Shown here one piece after another: positions 14,601 to 27,800 of a DNA stretch of 64,000 nt. The stretch is from Harmothoe impar. Taxonomy: Eukaryota; Annelida; Polychaeta; Phyllodocida; Polynoidae. The position numbers and the translations under genes were made by a program. Below the pieces are notes generated by a model, which saw nothing but the letters and a program-made list of their open reading frames with translations, was not told the origin of the DNA and did no database searches. Where the stretch lies: positions 42,660,942 through 42,724,941 of the forward strand of contig OX381704.1 in the NCBI GenBank assembly GCA_947462335.1. Direction: 5' to 3'. The first letter of the stretch is position 1. The number at the start of each line of letters is the position of its first letter.

Positions 14601-17600
14601 GTAATAAATATAATAATTTAATATAGAATATATTCATCACTAACGGATAGCAGGATTTACCTATAGCTAGATAGTCCAAGAGGAAACGGTAAGGGAATCA
14701 TGGTGATTACTTTCTGAATCCAGGCATATGGACTGACCATACAGTGTCAGAGGCCGGCACAGGTCAAGGTAGGGCGTGATATTAATCGGCCGCCTAGGCA
14801 GACCGAGAATGCGGAGCTTTCCTCATGATGCGGAGCCCTACATCCCTGGGCGGTAACGCTGTCAACCTTCTCACCAGGTCATTAATATCCTTCCACCAAA
14901 GCCCTCACCCACCTGCGCATAATAACAGCAGATGATAGGGGATGACGCCAAATGACTCTGTCCTCCCGTGACTCCTTCCTTGGCTCAGCTTCTTCATGTT
15001 GTCACCCTTGGAAATCACCACCATGTGGAAATTAATCACGTCTTAATTGCACGATGCCCGGGGCTCTCTTTGCTACGGAGGCAGCCTCTCACGTCTGCAC
15101 TGCTTGAGGATCTGTTGGCATAAATTTGAAACCCATTATTTTCAACTGGAGAGGGTCATGCTTCGACGAAAACGTTGCACAGCTTTTGGACTGGTTTCTC
15201 ATGTTGCAAATATCAATTTTATCACGTCTGATTTGTCGCAGCTTGATTCTGGTACATTCCCATATCACTCATTACATTCCAAAGAGAAAACCAATGACAG
15301 GACAGAATGTGTTGGAATGTCGTAGTAAATGATTATAACATAATGACCGCGTTTCTTATTTCTTATTAGAGTTGGCGAAGTTGTTAAACCACGTTGCTGG
15401 CTTTTGATGTCCACAAATCAGTGTACTGCTTTACAAGCCATGGCCATGATACGCCCATCGCCGTCATTGGTGAGATGCCAGACTAGATGAAACATTCCTC
15501 ATCGGCTTTGATATGACCTTGGTGTGGGTAGTAAAACACAAAGCCACCACGCCCCGGCCGTTACAAGATGTAAAATCCCCATAAGGGTTTTACCTAGGAT
15601 AGACTATAAATTCAGAAAATGTGTTTCTCATCACTAAGCTTGCACTGAGAAATTAATATCACTAGGTCGTTTTTGTCCTTCCCACTGCTATGGCCATACA
15701 TGGCTATGGGCTCTTCACGAAGAAAGTGTATACTTTAGTAAGAGTTTATAGACCTGCAAAAGTTGTGACAATAATTATAAGTTCTTTCTAGGTTTCTCTA
15801 TTACTCATGAAGAGTCAAACTACCAATGACACTGCTGTTGCCATAGCTAACTGAACTCGACTGTGCGGCAGATTCAAGTTGTACGAGGGCCAATGGGTAT
15901 GAAGGGAGTAGCTGTGAGCCCTGTACCAGAGCCAGTATTCCTCTGCTACCAGCGTCAATTAGAGTTGACTCTGGTAGAATAGTCACGGTGGCGTGTTTAC
16001 TTCTCTCTGTGTGTGACTGTGAGGTACATAGTAGCACTGGTAATTGGGTGTTTGGACCAGGGGCTTTTTACAAAGTAAAACGTCTTTTACAAAATGTACT
16101 TATATATTGTTTATGCATCTGGCCATAGGGTATTGCTGACGACTTGGTACATTGTTTGCGCCAGGGACATATCTTAGCAAGTTAACTAGAATATAGCACA
16201 AATTATACCATACCTCCAATCTAGTTATTCTACCTGTTCTATCCTCTACTTTTGAATAAGGTTGGATGTTTGACGTCACTCCGGTCGATATTGCCCAGAC
16301 CTTCCTACAGCTACTCCTAAGATCTAACAAAGTAAAAGAAGACCACCGTATACCAACCCTTGGATCAATATTAGTCTTGAACTCGTCCTGATGTCTGCAC
16401 TGGCCCCTGTACCACCCTGTATATCTCCCCTGTACTGATGGATACTCATTATTCAGACTTGGCCGTCTAACCCTATAACCACCTGATACCCACTGTTGAT
16501 ATTCTACTCAAGAAAGGCACTCTCTTCATCAGCGTTTACCTGGATCCGATGGGGGTAGATAGGGGTGTGGGTGATGGGGTGGTAAGCTTATTGGGTTGCA
16601 CTCCCTATCAGGTGACACAGAGGTAGACCTCCACCCCTTTAGCCACCCACTCCAGTCTACACATATCAAGGGTGTGTGCACCCCCCCCCCCCAACACACA
16701 CACACTCTCAGTGCACAGAAGCCTAGCCTAATGAGGCTTGGTTTATTTTGCCTGCGAGTGATTTATTGTAGCGGTAGTGTTTCCCCTCGTGGACCGATAT
16801 ACTATAACCAATTACAGCATGACGATGCACCATTCGTCACTCTCAACACGGGAAAGGCTAGTGTACCCACCGCTAGAGCAAGATGCCGACAAAAAAACGT
16901 AGTATACTATACATATTTCCAACCCCAAAGCAGAGTTCATTTAAGTCTCTATAATTATAACACTTTTTTGTGATAGGACACACATGAAAAAAAAAGTTAT
17001 GCGCAATTTTATCCTTAATGCTAACTGTTAAAGAGGGCAGGGTCTCGTGTATAGACTGACGATTCGCCACTCCCTGATGTACTATACGGAAATCGGCACT
17101 ATATGCTATACCCAGGCTGCCAGCCTTAGATAGACCATCCATACAATCCACCCATACATAACAAATGCCACTGAAAGGAAGAAGAAAGGCCACGTCTGAG
17201 TCGGACCCTTCCACCCCTGAGGGCATCTCACTTGGACCCAGCCCCATGCCCTCTTGTCAAGCTCACCAGCACAAGTAGCGTTGTTGGATTGCTCCATGGC
17301 CAGGCTATGTCACATGCCACTCAGATGGAGCGGTAGGGGCAGGTGTGACCTTTAAGGACTAGGAAACCCAACCAAGGAGAAGCAGAAGTACTGGCATTAT
17401 CCATAACGAGCCAATATATGGTTCCCAGGCTCACTTTCCGGTTCAAGTCTTCTTCACTTATTGGCAGCGCTTTCACTTGGTTGCACATGTGGAGGAGGCC
17501 CAAACGCCCACTGATTTACCATTGATTTGATCTTATATGCTACATCGGGGAATCTGTATTATACTAATGTCTGTTTCTTACTTTCATATCCAAATCAAGA

Positions 17601-17741
17601 TAAATAAACACACACCTCAGAAAACATGTTCAAGGGATTTCATTAGATGTCGCAATTCGTAGGCATAATATTATTATGTTTCAGATTCCAAGTGATATTG
17701 TAAAGCTTGCATAAAATAGTATAGTATACAGTGTGCTGTGT

Positions 17742-17880
17742 ACACTGTAAAAAGTTGTTGTTCGTGAACAGCAATATGTGCTGTAACTATACAGTACTTT
17801 AGCTGTAAAAGATAATACAGCAACTTTTGCTGTACACATACAATTCTGTTACTGTAGATGCAGGTTCGAATCCCATAACC
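17742..17880. repeat. Partial ACACTGTAAA-family repeat abutting a tRNA B-box
   Basis: ACACTGTAAAAA at 17742-17753 opens about 110 bp of short GCTGTA/TACAGC palindromes like those at 10.25 kb. It then runs straight into GGTTCGAATCC at 17863-17873, a canonical RNA polymerase III B-box, with no upstream A-box in place. It looks like a TIR element that landed in, or captured part of, a tRNA-derived SINE. Confidence 0.5.
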
Positions 17881-17989
17881 AGCAACCAGACGGAGAGAGA
17901 GCAGAGAGGTTGGAGGGAGTACCATACTCCACAGCTCAAATATGACCTGATCTTTTCAAAAGCCCAATGATGCAGGCTACATAGTGACT

Positions 17990-18062
17990 GCCCCTCTAGC
18001 TCAGTCGGTAGAGCCATGGGAGATGTAGTCTGAGGGTCAGCGGTTCCAGTCCCGGCAGGAAA
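17990..18062 (+). repeat. tRNA-Lys-like SINE head / tRNA relic
   Basis: It begins GCCCCTCTAGCTCAGTCGG, a good tRNA 5' end and A-box, and has the B-box-like GGTTCCAGTCC at the expected distance. The D-arm region closely resembles animal tRNA-Lys. The 3' acceptor strand does not pair with the 5' strand and the anticodon stem is damaged, so this is not a working tRNA gene. It is best read as the tRNA-derived head of a SINE or a tRNA pseudogene. Confidence 0.6.
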
Positions 18063-18404
18063 CTCTCACACAAACTACATTTCTCCTGATGCAATTCTAA
18101 AGTATAATATATTTTGGTACACTGAAATGTTACTATTGAAAATATGCAGAGGATAAGACCAATGTATCTCAACAATCTGCATGAAAGATGGTAAAATTTA
18201 CTTTGAAAAACATCTATAGGCCATCGAGATTACACTTTAACTAATGGTAGTTCAGTCCTTATTAGTACATTACTGCAATAGGGTAATTTTCATATTATCC
18301 CTTAAGTCTAGTTCTAAAATTGTCCCCAGGGATCCTGTGTTGACCTCATTACCATTCACACATAAGTAGGAGGTGTTTCAATGCACCTGACATGCAGGAT
18401 TCAC

Positions 18405-18605
18405 TGGCGTAGTGGTCATGGTTCAGGACTATGGATTGGAACCTGGGGGTTCAAATCTCCAAGATGTTGAATATGTGAGCCTTTTTAGAACTCAGGTCTG
18501 CGTCTACAGTAGATTCTACTGTAGGTCTACAGCAGAATTTACTGGAACCAAAGTTGCCCCCAATAGTTGCTGTACAGGAACACTACTTACTTCTAACAGT
18601 GTAGA
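18405..18605 (+). repeat. tRNA-headed SINE-like repeat with CTACAGTA tail
   Basis: TGGCGTAGTGG at 18405-18415 is A-box-like, and GGTTCAAATCTCC at 18448-18460 is B-box-like, at tRNA spacing. The following 130 bp contain CTACAGTAGATTCTACTGTAG and end near AACAGTGTAG, the same kind of sequence as the TIR element at 10.25 kb. The combination of a tRNA-like head with a TIR-type tail occurs twice within 800 bp. Confidence 0.5.
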
Positions 18606-19903
18606 TTACATGTACAAGAAAGAGGGGGCTTTCCTGATCATTAACATCGTAGGTGTTATCTGTAGTTGAGGAAACATTATATTACTGCGTATATTCATAA
18701 TCATACATCACGGGAAAACCCAATAACCTAGAGACCTTTGGTGGTACATGTAATGTAGAGTCTAGGGCACTGCTGTACGAGCACACGCCCTACACGTTTC
18801 CCTGGTGGCACTAGGGTGATGGGGTGATGGGGGAGGGAGGGGGTAACTGTATGAGCTACCTGGCAATCCCCTGTATCCCCTCCCGTCTTCCCACCACCTG
18901 CCCCAGGGGCTTTGTGGCCATGGTAGATAAGGACGCTGGACATGGTGTCTTTGATGCTAGGACTAATCTCCGCCCTCAGCCCACGTGACCAGCCCACGTG
19001 ACCAGCGTCCTCACTAGGGGGACGCTCAGAGGCGGGGTTTGGTGGGACTGGGTTTTAAGCGGGCCGTCCACCGGACGGATGGGCCCGTATGAATAGTGCA
19101 GAAAACGCAATGACAACCCCCATTGAGCGTCGTAGGCCCCCACCTACCCTCCACCCACCGACCTACCCTACCCGCAGTACATCACCAAAGAGGGACCCAA
19201 TTAAATAAACATGCAGGTGTTATAACCCTTTTATCCAACGTTGGCTTTTTCCAACTTTTTCTTATATTGTACCATCCTTGGGTCCACTCTTAAAAGGCCA
19301 TGCTGGGACGAGGGCGTACTCATTATAGGTCTGCGAGGTTAATGGTGTCTCCCTTAATGGCCTCGCAGGGCTACACTTTTCTAGAGTAACTCAGGTTGGT
19401 AGATGGGGGAATGGTGTTCCCAGAAGAAGTGAGGTCTTAATGATGAACCTAATGATCCCATGGGGGCATGTTCAGAAGGGATTGACCAACTTTCTTGAAA
19501 GACAATATTTTTAGCGTAAGGGATCGGCATACATTCCAAGACGTATAATCATATTTGCAAATTTATAATAACATTGAAATCGGTTTCGCAACATACATAC
19601 ACATATATGCGTAGGGAGTAATTCAATTAAATTCCTTCAGCATACATTTCCATTTTAGATATATTTCTGTCAGCATGCATTTCCATTTTAAATACGTTTC
19701 TCTTATTACTTGCGCTCGATCGTCTTACATTTACATCGAAAGACACTTTATTCAGTGCATTGATTTTGGGCAGATATAGGCAGAACATCATACTAGATTT
19801 ATGTGATAACGTTTTAGATTGATCTGTCAGTATAAATTGCCTCTGGACCCCCAATACCATTATTTGACCTCACCTCTGACCAGAAGCCTGCTTGTTCTTG
19901 CAG

Positions 19904-21140
19904 GTCGCGCAGCAGCGGAGGACATGGCCGGACCGCACGACGGTCAGCGGCGCCACCTGGTGTCCTCCGGCCTGGGTCACCAACAGGTGGCGCTGACCCC
20001 GCAGGTGGGGGCACTTCCGGCATCGTCCGCACCACTGCCTGGGGGCGCCACCAGCACGGGCGGCGGGGAGCGGGAGGAGGCGGCAGGCGGCGCGCGCAAT
20101 AACACGGGGTCGGCGGCAGGCATTCTGTACGACTTGCACCACCAGCAGCAGGCCCAGCAGCAGCAGCAGCAGCAGCAGGCGCGCCACTTACAACAGGCCG
20201 GACCACAGCAGCCACAGTCTCACAGCCAGTGCGGCCCGGCCCTGGGCTACCCGCAAGTGGCCTTCCCGGCCGTGCCCCCTTACATCAGGCAGCAGTCGGC
20301 CATGCAATTTTGCCACTCGCAGAATTTGGATAAACCACCGCTCTCCAAGACGTTCTCGTTGCCGCACGACTACGACTCACAGAAGCCACTCGGCTTCAAA
20401 CCCTTTGCTACCGCAGCGGAAGCCGCCTTTGGGGGTGTCTTCCCAACCAGCAGCACCGTGACGCGGCGCAGCGACGGCATCTCTTGCCCCAACCTGGGGC
20501 GCAGGCCCGAGGTGTCCTACCGGAAGGACAAGATGGCCACGTCGGAGGAGACCCAGAGTCTGCTCTCCGAACTGGTGTCCGAGGAGGACTCGAGCTACTC
20601 GCTCTTCGACATCACGGGCCCTAGCGGACAAGCGCGCTTCCCGTGGCAGCGCGACGTCGGCGTGCAAACGGACAATGCCGCCTCTGCCGAAGCCTCCTCG
20701 TTGTCGGCTGCGGCCGCCGCCCCCTCCTCCAGCGCCTGGTCCTCCGGGGGAGTGGGGCCTTGGAAGCCCGACCCGGTGGCTTCCTCCGGAGGGGGCGGCA
20801 AGTGCGTGCTGCAGAACCAGCAGCAGGTGAGCACCATGAAGCGCTCGTCCATCAGCATGCAGGAGGGGCTGTGCCTCATGGTGCCTCCCTTTGAGGGGGT
20901 GAGTGTGTCCACCCCTGCCCTCCACCACCAGGACCCCTGGACGTCTCTAGAACACCTGCCCATCGCCGCCCCCATCCTACCTGACCCCGGCAGTTTGACG
21001 GCGGCACACGGCACGGAATGTAGACTCTTCTGCTCCCTGCACAACACGGAGAAGTCCTACCGCTGTCCTGACGAGGACAAAGACGACGACAATGACGACC
21101 CACCGGAACCTAAGAAACTGCTCAGACCGACCAACCTAGG
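19904..21140 (+). CDS. Host gene, exon 2: large disordered Gln/Ser/Pro-rich segment
   Basis: This is the best-supported host coding exon: 1237 bp, uninterrupted, GC-rich and CpG-rich between AT-rich flanks. A pyrimidine tract and cag acceptor end at 19903; the donor CCTAGG|gtaagt is at 21141. It enters in phase 1, matching exon 1, and leaves in phase 2. The ~412 residues are low in hydrophobic clusters. There is a Gly/Glu stretch, then a His/Gln block with a run of eight Gln encoded mainly by CAG (about 20148-20178). Next come probable basophilic-kinase or 14-3-3 sites around TRRSDGIS and MKRSSISMQ, an acidic LLSELVSEEDSSYSLFDITG patch and a conserved-looking RDVGVQTD motif. A Cys-containing segment and an acidic KDDDNDDP tail precede the donor. 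No catalytic domain or membrane segment is seen. It is probably a regulatory or scaffold protein; I do not recognise the family. Confidence 0.85.
20148..20178 (+). repeat. CAG (polyglutamine) repeat in exon 2
   Basis: Tandem CAG codons, flanked by further CAG/CAC, encode an uninterrupted run of eight Gln within a longer His/Gln-rich patch. It is a candidate length polymorphism within the coding sequence. Confidence 0.9.
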
Positions 21141-21840
21141 GTAAGTGCACATTCTTCCACAATATTTGCCGCAACAGCTCAATTGCTTTTCCTGTGTGTG
21201 TTTTTGTTCTTACTCAGCTAGAATGTGAACTGCGTCAGTTCAGGAACACCCATGCTAGCTTTGTTCAGTTAACAACATATAAATAACGTTAATAACCTGA
21301 AAGTAATGGCCATTTGGAGCGGCCATTCTGCAATAACCAAGAGATGATAGTAATAGAAACAACGATAAATGCTTTCAGCATGATAGCCCTAACTCGGTGA
21401 TCTATGGCATCCATATAACCACTGCACTCAAGTGCCTTCACCTCTGGGTCAAAATCCTGAGATTCCATCAATATTTCCTCCATTGAAATGTCAACTGCTC
21501 CTGTAAAATGCCTGGAGGAATTTCGCGGATAGCCATCACGTGGGAATGCTCCAGGCATCTGCAGCTTTATGGGGAGGCTCTGAACCAAATGACACGTAGA
21601 AAGGGAACTGTCCGTTCAACTTGCTTAATGACGGGCAGGTCTGCCAATATGAGGGTTGCTCTGAATGCAGCTGCTCACTGAGTGAAAAAAGGCATTAACT
21701 ACAAGTCTCAGAAATCCTTTTAACCTCTTATGGATGATCCTTTAAGTGCAGCATTGTACTGTCATGTGCCATGGCGGTTGTTGCAATGATGCATGGATGC
21801 TGCCCTGCATACGAGTCTCCTCGCCAGGGCTGCATTCATA

Positions 21841-21890
21841 CATCATGCCGACCTAAGGGAGTGTATCAACCCTATAGGGTCGGCATGATG
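21841..21890. repeat. Hairpin with 13-bp arms
   Basis: CATCATGCCGACC at 21841-21853 is complementary to GGTCGGCATGATG at 21878-21890, around a 24-nt loop containing GTATCAACC. A related sequence, CATCATACCGACCCC followed by GTATCAACC, occurs near 5590-5620 without the second arm. This suggests a small dispersed repeat family. Confidence 0.6.
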
Positions 21891-24800
21891 CTTGAAATGG
21901 TTATTAAAGGGTTAATAATTCACATCCTTTAGGCCTTCCTCAGTTGGCCGGTGGAGTGTGCCTAAGTGGCAGAAGGTGTAGATCCTAATTCAAAACAGAT
22001 GACTTGAATGGATCCACGCCAACACATAGTAAAAAGTAACACACAGCCGCCTCACTGAGTTAGTACTAATTGCTGATAAAAATCACATTGAGGGCATTTC
22101 TAAAGGAATTTTCTTTGGAATTCTAATGAACATAGGCAAACTAGCGTGTCCGCATGTAAGCCACATACTAATGATATAGACGGCCGCCTTTCCATGTTAG
22201 TTTTGTGTTCTAACCAGGTTCACTCTGTCCACAACGTCACATAAATACCTCTGGTGAGCAGTTCTTTATTGGTTTGGAAATGGCGCGCGTGTGAGCTGCT
22301 CGGGCCCCTGAGTGAGCACCTGGTGCCAAGTGTTAAACTGGTGCTCGGAGCACGTTCAGCGTGTGACCAGACGCAGCTAGACAGGGAATGTATTTGTGTG
22401 TAGGTGGTCAGGCAAGGGGCAAATAGGACGTGCCTGATACTATCACAACAGAGTAACTATAGTAACACGAACAGGCCACATACTGTTGACATTGTGGCTT
22501 AGTCCTCCTTTCTCCAAACACGTATTGACAAAACAAATCACAGTGACTCTGTACTGAGGTGCGGATCAATAATAAAATAATAGTTGTACTGAAAGAAAAT
22601 GTGCTACATTGGCATCGTTAACTCATCGGGCATATATTAGGTATGTATTAAAATATCTCCCTAGGACCTGGTGTTACTGGGTGGAGAGTCTGAGGAGAAC
22701 AAATCCCATTTATGCAACAAAATGGCAAAATGTCATGTCTACTGATTGTGATAACACTGTTTTTTTTAAATGAACACAGCTAGAGAATTAAGGTCAGTGG
22801 CAATTCGTGAAACACATGATCACAGAGAATGGTCTGGAAAACAAATGAGAATAAATAAATGAGCCTGGCTTCAAATTAACTTCCTTTCAATGAAAAAGAT
22901 TCACAAAAGCTTTGTTTTCTATGGATCCATTAGTATGGAAGCCAACAAACTAGTTTGTCTCACATTTTAGTGATTTCCATTTGTGCCAGGCCTTTTGCCC
23001 AACCCTGCTTATAATAAGGGCACTTGGCCTCTCGCATTTTTCCCAATAAGGACGTGTGTTAACTTGGCGTTGGTAAGAAGGGTAAATGCTACTTTATCGG
23101 TGGTTGGGTGGAGAGTGCCATGGGTGTCCTTAGGCCACCTCATTTTGATTAAATAGATTTCGGGCTTTTGCAGTAAATATTTTGAGGAAAAGAAAAGCTG
23201 TCCTACAGAGGGAGCTCGGTGACCAGAAAAGCAGGGAAATTCCTCTTCTGGGCTATTAAATGAAGGTATAATTATTGAGAAATGTCGCCAATTTCAAAGG
23301 CCAGCTGTTTAGTTTTTGCTGGTCGGCATGTATTTTTTTCACTTTTTAATGGTCAAATTTTCGACAAAAAATCCGAGATATTTTTTTTTGCAAAATATCA
23401 AAAATCCCATCGGCGGATCCGGAAGCCAACTTATCAGAATAAAACGGCCTTAGGTCACCCTATCTGAAGTATGTCCAATTGCAGGGTAATATTATACTGA
23501 CGGCGGGAAGTAGATTGGTAATAGATTGGTGCTGATTGCTGCACTGATCTCATCATAGCTTCCGTTCATTATCGCAATGACTAGCCCCATATTGCTCCAT
23601 TTTCACTAGATAGGATGTTTCATACAGTGTAAAGGTCAGAAAAACCTGTTTGTAAAGTTAGGTTTAAGCGAATAATACTTCTAGATCGTTAATATGGGTG
23701 CTAAATACATGTACACATGTGCTCGCTATTTTCATATGCTATGTCCGTGAAACATATGCCAGGCTCAACTTCTCACTCAATCAATTAAAAAAGAATTGCC
23801 CTCATGATTATGAAATGACACTCTCTGTACCAGTATGACAGGTATATATAGGTACTGCTGACACAAGCTGACCAGCACTGACCACTGAGGGGACTGTGGA
23901 CAGGTTGACAACCCTGTCTAGTTTGGACAGAGTCAGTAACCACTGCATATGACCCTATCTGACCTCAGCAGATTAAAGGGGAGCTGGTGATAGGGATGAC
24001 AAGGTAAGACACGCGCCAGGAAGGGGTCAGACGGCCGGGACGGCGGAACCGGATGGAGCTGTGGATATGCAGAGCTGGCTGCAGGGAGGGAGAAGGGAGG
24101 GAGGGAGAGGAGAAGGGGTGAAGAAGGGAGACATTAAAGGAGAGTAGGAAAGAAAGGAAGGGAGAGAGGGAGGGGGGACGGAGGATGGATGGCAGAAGGT
24201 TATAAGAAGGGTCAGGTATAGGGGAGAGGAGTTGGGTATCTCGGAGAAGTTATTGTAATGCAGGAAAATGGCTGTCAGCAAACTTGGCTTTTATCCAACA
24301 TCCATTGTATCCAGTATAGGCCTACTAAGGTACCACCTCCATTTTCTTCCTGCACAGTAGGCTATAGCTACCCCGTCCCTTCGCCTTAACCTGAACCCCC
24401 AACCTGATCCTGTCCTTTATGTTCCCCTTACTACACTCAATAATGTAGTGTGATAGACAGGGGCAAGTCACGCAGCCTTTTGTCGCTGCCCATTCAGAAG
24501 GAGTAAACCAAGTAATGTCTACACTTCCTATCGTAATGGCTCACCGTTTTATACACTGCCCTGATTGAGATATGAAACCTGATGACAACAGTGGAGATTC
24601 ACCATTGGTTTCGCATGCTATACTATGACATACTACCTTAATGTTTCTGACGTTTAGCTTTATAAGGGTTAGTATGAACTTAGCTGTGGTCACCCGCTTA
24701 TCCAGATCTGGAGACCTCTAGTGTGTGCGGCCATTGAATTCCGCTGGGTACTCCCGGTGGGTACTGCACGGTTACCGCTGTTGACAACGTATACGTGTAC

Positions 24801-27800
24801 CCCGTTCACCCCAGTGCTTGGGGTAAATGGCAGGGAATTATTCCACTGGTCTAAAACGTATTCCGCTAATGACATGTAACTATGTACTAACAATTCCGTC
24901 GGTCCACCTATTTCCCAATCTGTAAGTCGCATCGCCTCCATGCATGGTGCAGAACAGGGGCAGTGTAGGGTCGTTGTTACACTGTCGTATTTTACGTTGA
25001 TGTGAGATTTGGCATGCGAACTCTCCATACATATCAGTCTTAAAACGTTTCTTAGCGCATGAACAGGCGGTTATGTAGGCGACCTGTACGAATGGAGACG
25101 CAGAGAGCTGGCGGCAATGGTGAAGGGGAGAGGATGGGGCAGGGAGGGAAGGGGTGAAATGTTATTGATGGCTTGCCGCGCGCCGGGCCCCCACAGCGGA
25201 AGGGCAGTTCCTGGGGCGGTGGTCGGCTCAGGTTTAGAGTGGATGAGTGTGTTGCTGCTGGGATGCGGCTGCAGATGGGAGATGTATTAGGGTGAAAGGA
25301 TGTTGTGGTTTGGGGATGGGAGAGGGGTCAGTCAGGTTTTAGGAGGATATAGGCCTACCATTCTGATCGAGAGAACAAAGTCTATGAAAGTAGTTTCTGA
25401 TTTGTGTGATTGGCTTCAAGCATGTCACAGAAGCCACACTCTCTAAGCACAGTCTTAGTGGTAGACCAGAACAAGGGGTTACCTTACATACTTGACTTGC
25501 CAACAGTCGCTGAACGTGGCATTACCCTATTGAGCTGGATGCGATCTAGCGACAGAATTGAGAATATGGTTGAATATATCCCGATATATAGAGGATGGGT
25601 GGGGTTTCCTAGAAACATTGAGGTATAGTTTCAGTGCAGGTTGAAGGGTAGAACGACTATCGAAGGGCAGTGACGATCGTCACCCTCTCTACTTAGGATA
25701 GGCGGGGGCTGGTAGATATGTTTTGCATTTTAATGATTGCAGTATAGCTAGAATTCTCCAATAGAAATCAGTCAGTTCAGGTAGTATGATCACGCTGGGA
25801 TCACGCCTCTCAGTAGACCTCCACCCTTACACCAAATGCAGGTATGACTAACTACATAGTATTTACCAGAAATGTAAACTAGCAATTACCCCTGTGGTGG
25901 AATAAGATGAAAATCAATCCGTTACAAGGACCTACGCCTCCCTAACAAATACACTCACATGAAGCTGGAAGAGAAAGAAGCTGTCGGTTTCTGTACGAGA
26001 CACTAATGGGATAGGTTTGTAAATGCACACCATGGACTCTATTTATATGCATAAAATGCGTACAGATAGAGAACCACTGAGGACTGATTACTTATTCTTT
26101 TAAGCTTGAGAGTGATGCTGGAACTTTTTGTGAAGATTGAGAGTGATATATAGAGCTGAAGGGGCATGCCTCAAACCATGACAGACAGATCGGAGACGAA
26201 TGCCTTCTAACTGCCGTGGATTTAACATTTAAGTGCCCGTTTCTACCCCACTTGTGGCAGCGGCTGCGGAAATTGAATGGGAATCAGGTAATCCTGGAAA
26301 GCAGGAAGTTATTTCTTCCATACGTCTGCAGGGAAATGGGGGATGCAGAAGCCACGTAGGTTGGCCTTAATGCAGTCAATTATTCCTGCCAGTTACTGTT
26401 GGATAATTTTCATTCCTACACTTGCAAATTATATCTATTTGGATAACCATCAAGATAACAACCATATATCTATCTTTATTCTTAATCCCCTTTAAGCGAG
26501 GGAGATATTTCATCCATGATTCTACTTGATTCAAAACTCCCATCCCAACCTAAGCTTTTAGATATGATACACATGAATGCATTCGCCTTTAATATTAGTA
26601 TTGGAGAGGACTTCATACAGATCTGGCTTTTATATGTAGGAGAGAACAACGAAGGTTTGTATTTCATATAGCGATGTTCTATATTCCAATCGTTGCACCT
26701 CACTATAGAAGTCAACTGCCAGAGAATAAACTTACCTTCTCTGCCCTCATACAGCCTCGATTCTGGACACGGTATTGTTAGCCCAGGCCTTACTTGATAA
26801 ACGAGTTTGGAAGGTTGAAAGGAAAAAAACTGCCTTGCTTTCCAAATTACCGGCGCGAACGCGCCTTTAATTCTAGTGCCGCCTCATACTACACAAAATT
26901 ACAATATTTGAAAATGGGTGATTATCATTGAAATATGGGAGCAGCCCGGAATACTATTGCTGTTTTTCTATATGGCATATCATTGTCTCTGGGGGAGGGG
27001 GGTAAGAGAGACCTTGATATAAGAGATGACCTTGGTGTGGAGGATATAAAGTTAGTGTCTGTGATGAAGGTGGGTGGGCTGATAATGTAATCAGAGATAG
27101 AGGTAGCTACGAATACCAGCACTGATCACGACTAATTGCTAGTGGAAACAAAGATCAAAGGAGACATGCAACTAGGGAATTTCCGCAGCATGCGATGGGG
27201 ATCCCAAGACTACGAGGAGATCAAATGGCGATTTAAGCCAAGCATTCTGTCGATAATCTTGACGAGTCGAAATGGGAGTACGGCCAAGAATGCAATTAGA
27301 CCGGGAAACCTAAAAGGATCATAAAAATAGAGTGCCTTCAAACGTTCATCCAGCCAATAGGGATTTAGGTAGACTGCTATATATGGGTGTTATACACTGA
27401 CAGGTCAAGGTATGGGTTGAGAGTGGGGAAGGGGAGTAGGGAGGAAAGAAGGGAAGGGAGGGAGTCTCGGGTTCTGAGATGAAGAGAAATAAGTGTGCCA
27501 AAAGTCAAACTGGACAAACAGCATCAAAGTCATAGGCGTCTTGACTGCTTTGCTCTCTCTGTCCCTGACCATTGAACCTCTCACAGGTGGTAATTAAGGC
27601 AAGTCTCTAATAAGGCCACTCAGCAGACTGACAATGTCTCCTCTCATCAGCTCCAGCCTCCCTATCTGACTACCTGCAATTTAGAACGTCTGTGTGAAAC
27701 ACTACCCCCGGAGCCTGCTCAACATGTAAGTCTCCAGCATCACTTCTCTCTTATTACACACGCCGCCCACAGCTATCGATAAAATTCCAGTTTGTAGCGC

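Larger units (their letters stand above)
11690..19903 (+). other. Intron 1 (about 8.2 kb)
   Basis: Non-coding stretch between the proposed exons 1 and 2. It contains C/CA-rich microsatellite sequence near 16.68 kb and a cluster of tRNA-like and CTACAGTA-type repeats at 17.74-18.60 kb. I see no other exon with matched splice sites and phase. Confidence 0.5.

Noticed and set aside
17990..18062. Functional tRNA-Lys gene
   Set aside because: The acceptor strands do not pair and the anticodon stem is disrupted; only the promoter-like boxes are preserved.
24060..24200. Pro/Ser-rich minus-strand open frame
   Set aside because: It is the complement of a simple purine tract (GGGAGAGG repeats) and lacks protein-like complexity.
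27651..27725. 75-bp cassette exon (acceptor tctcatcag, donor aacat|gtaagt)
   Set aside because: It is open only in phase 0, while exon 2 exits in phase 2. Including it would need a further unseen exon.
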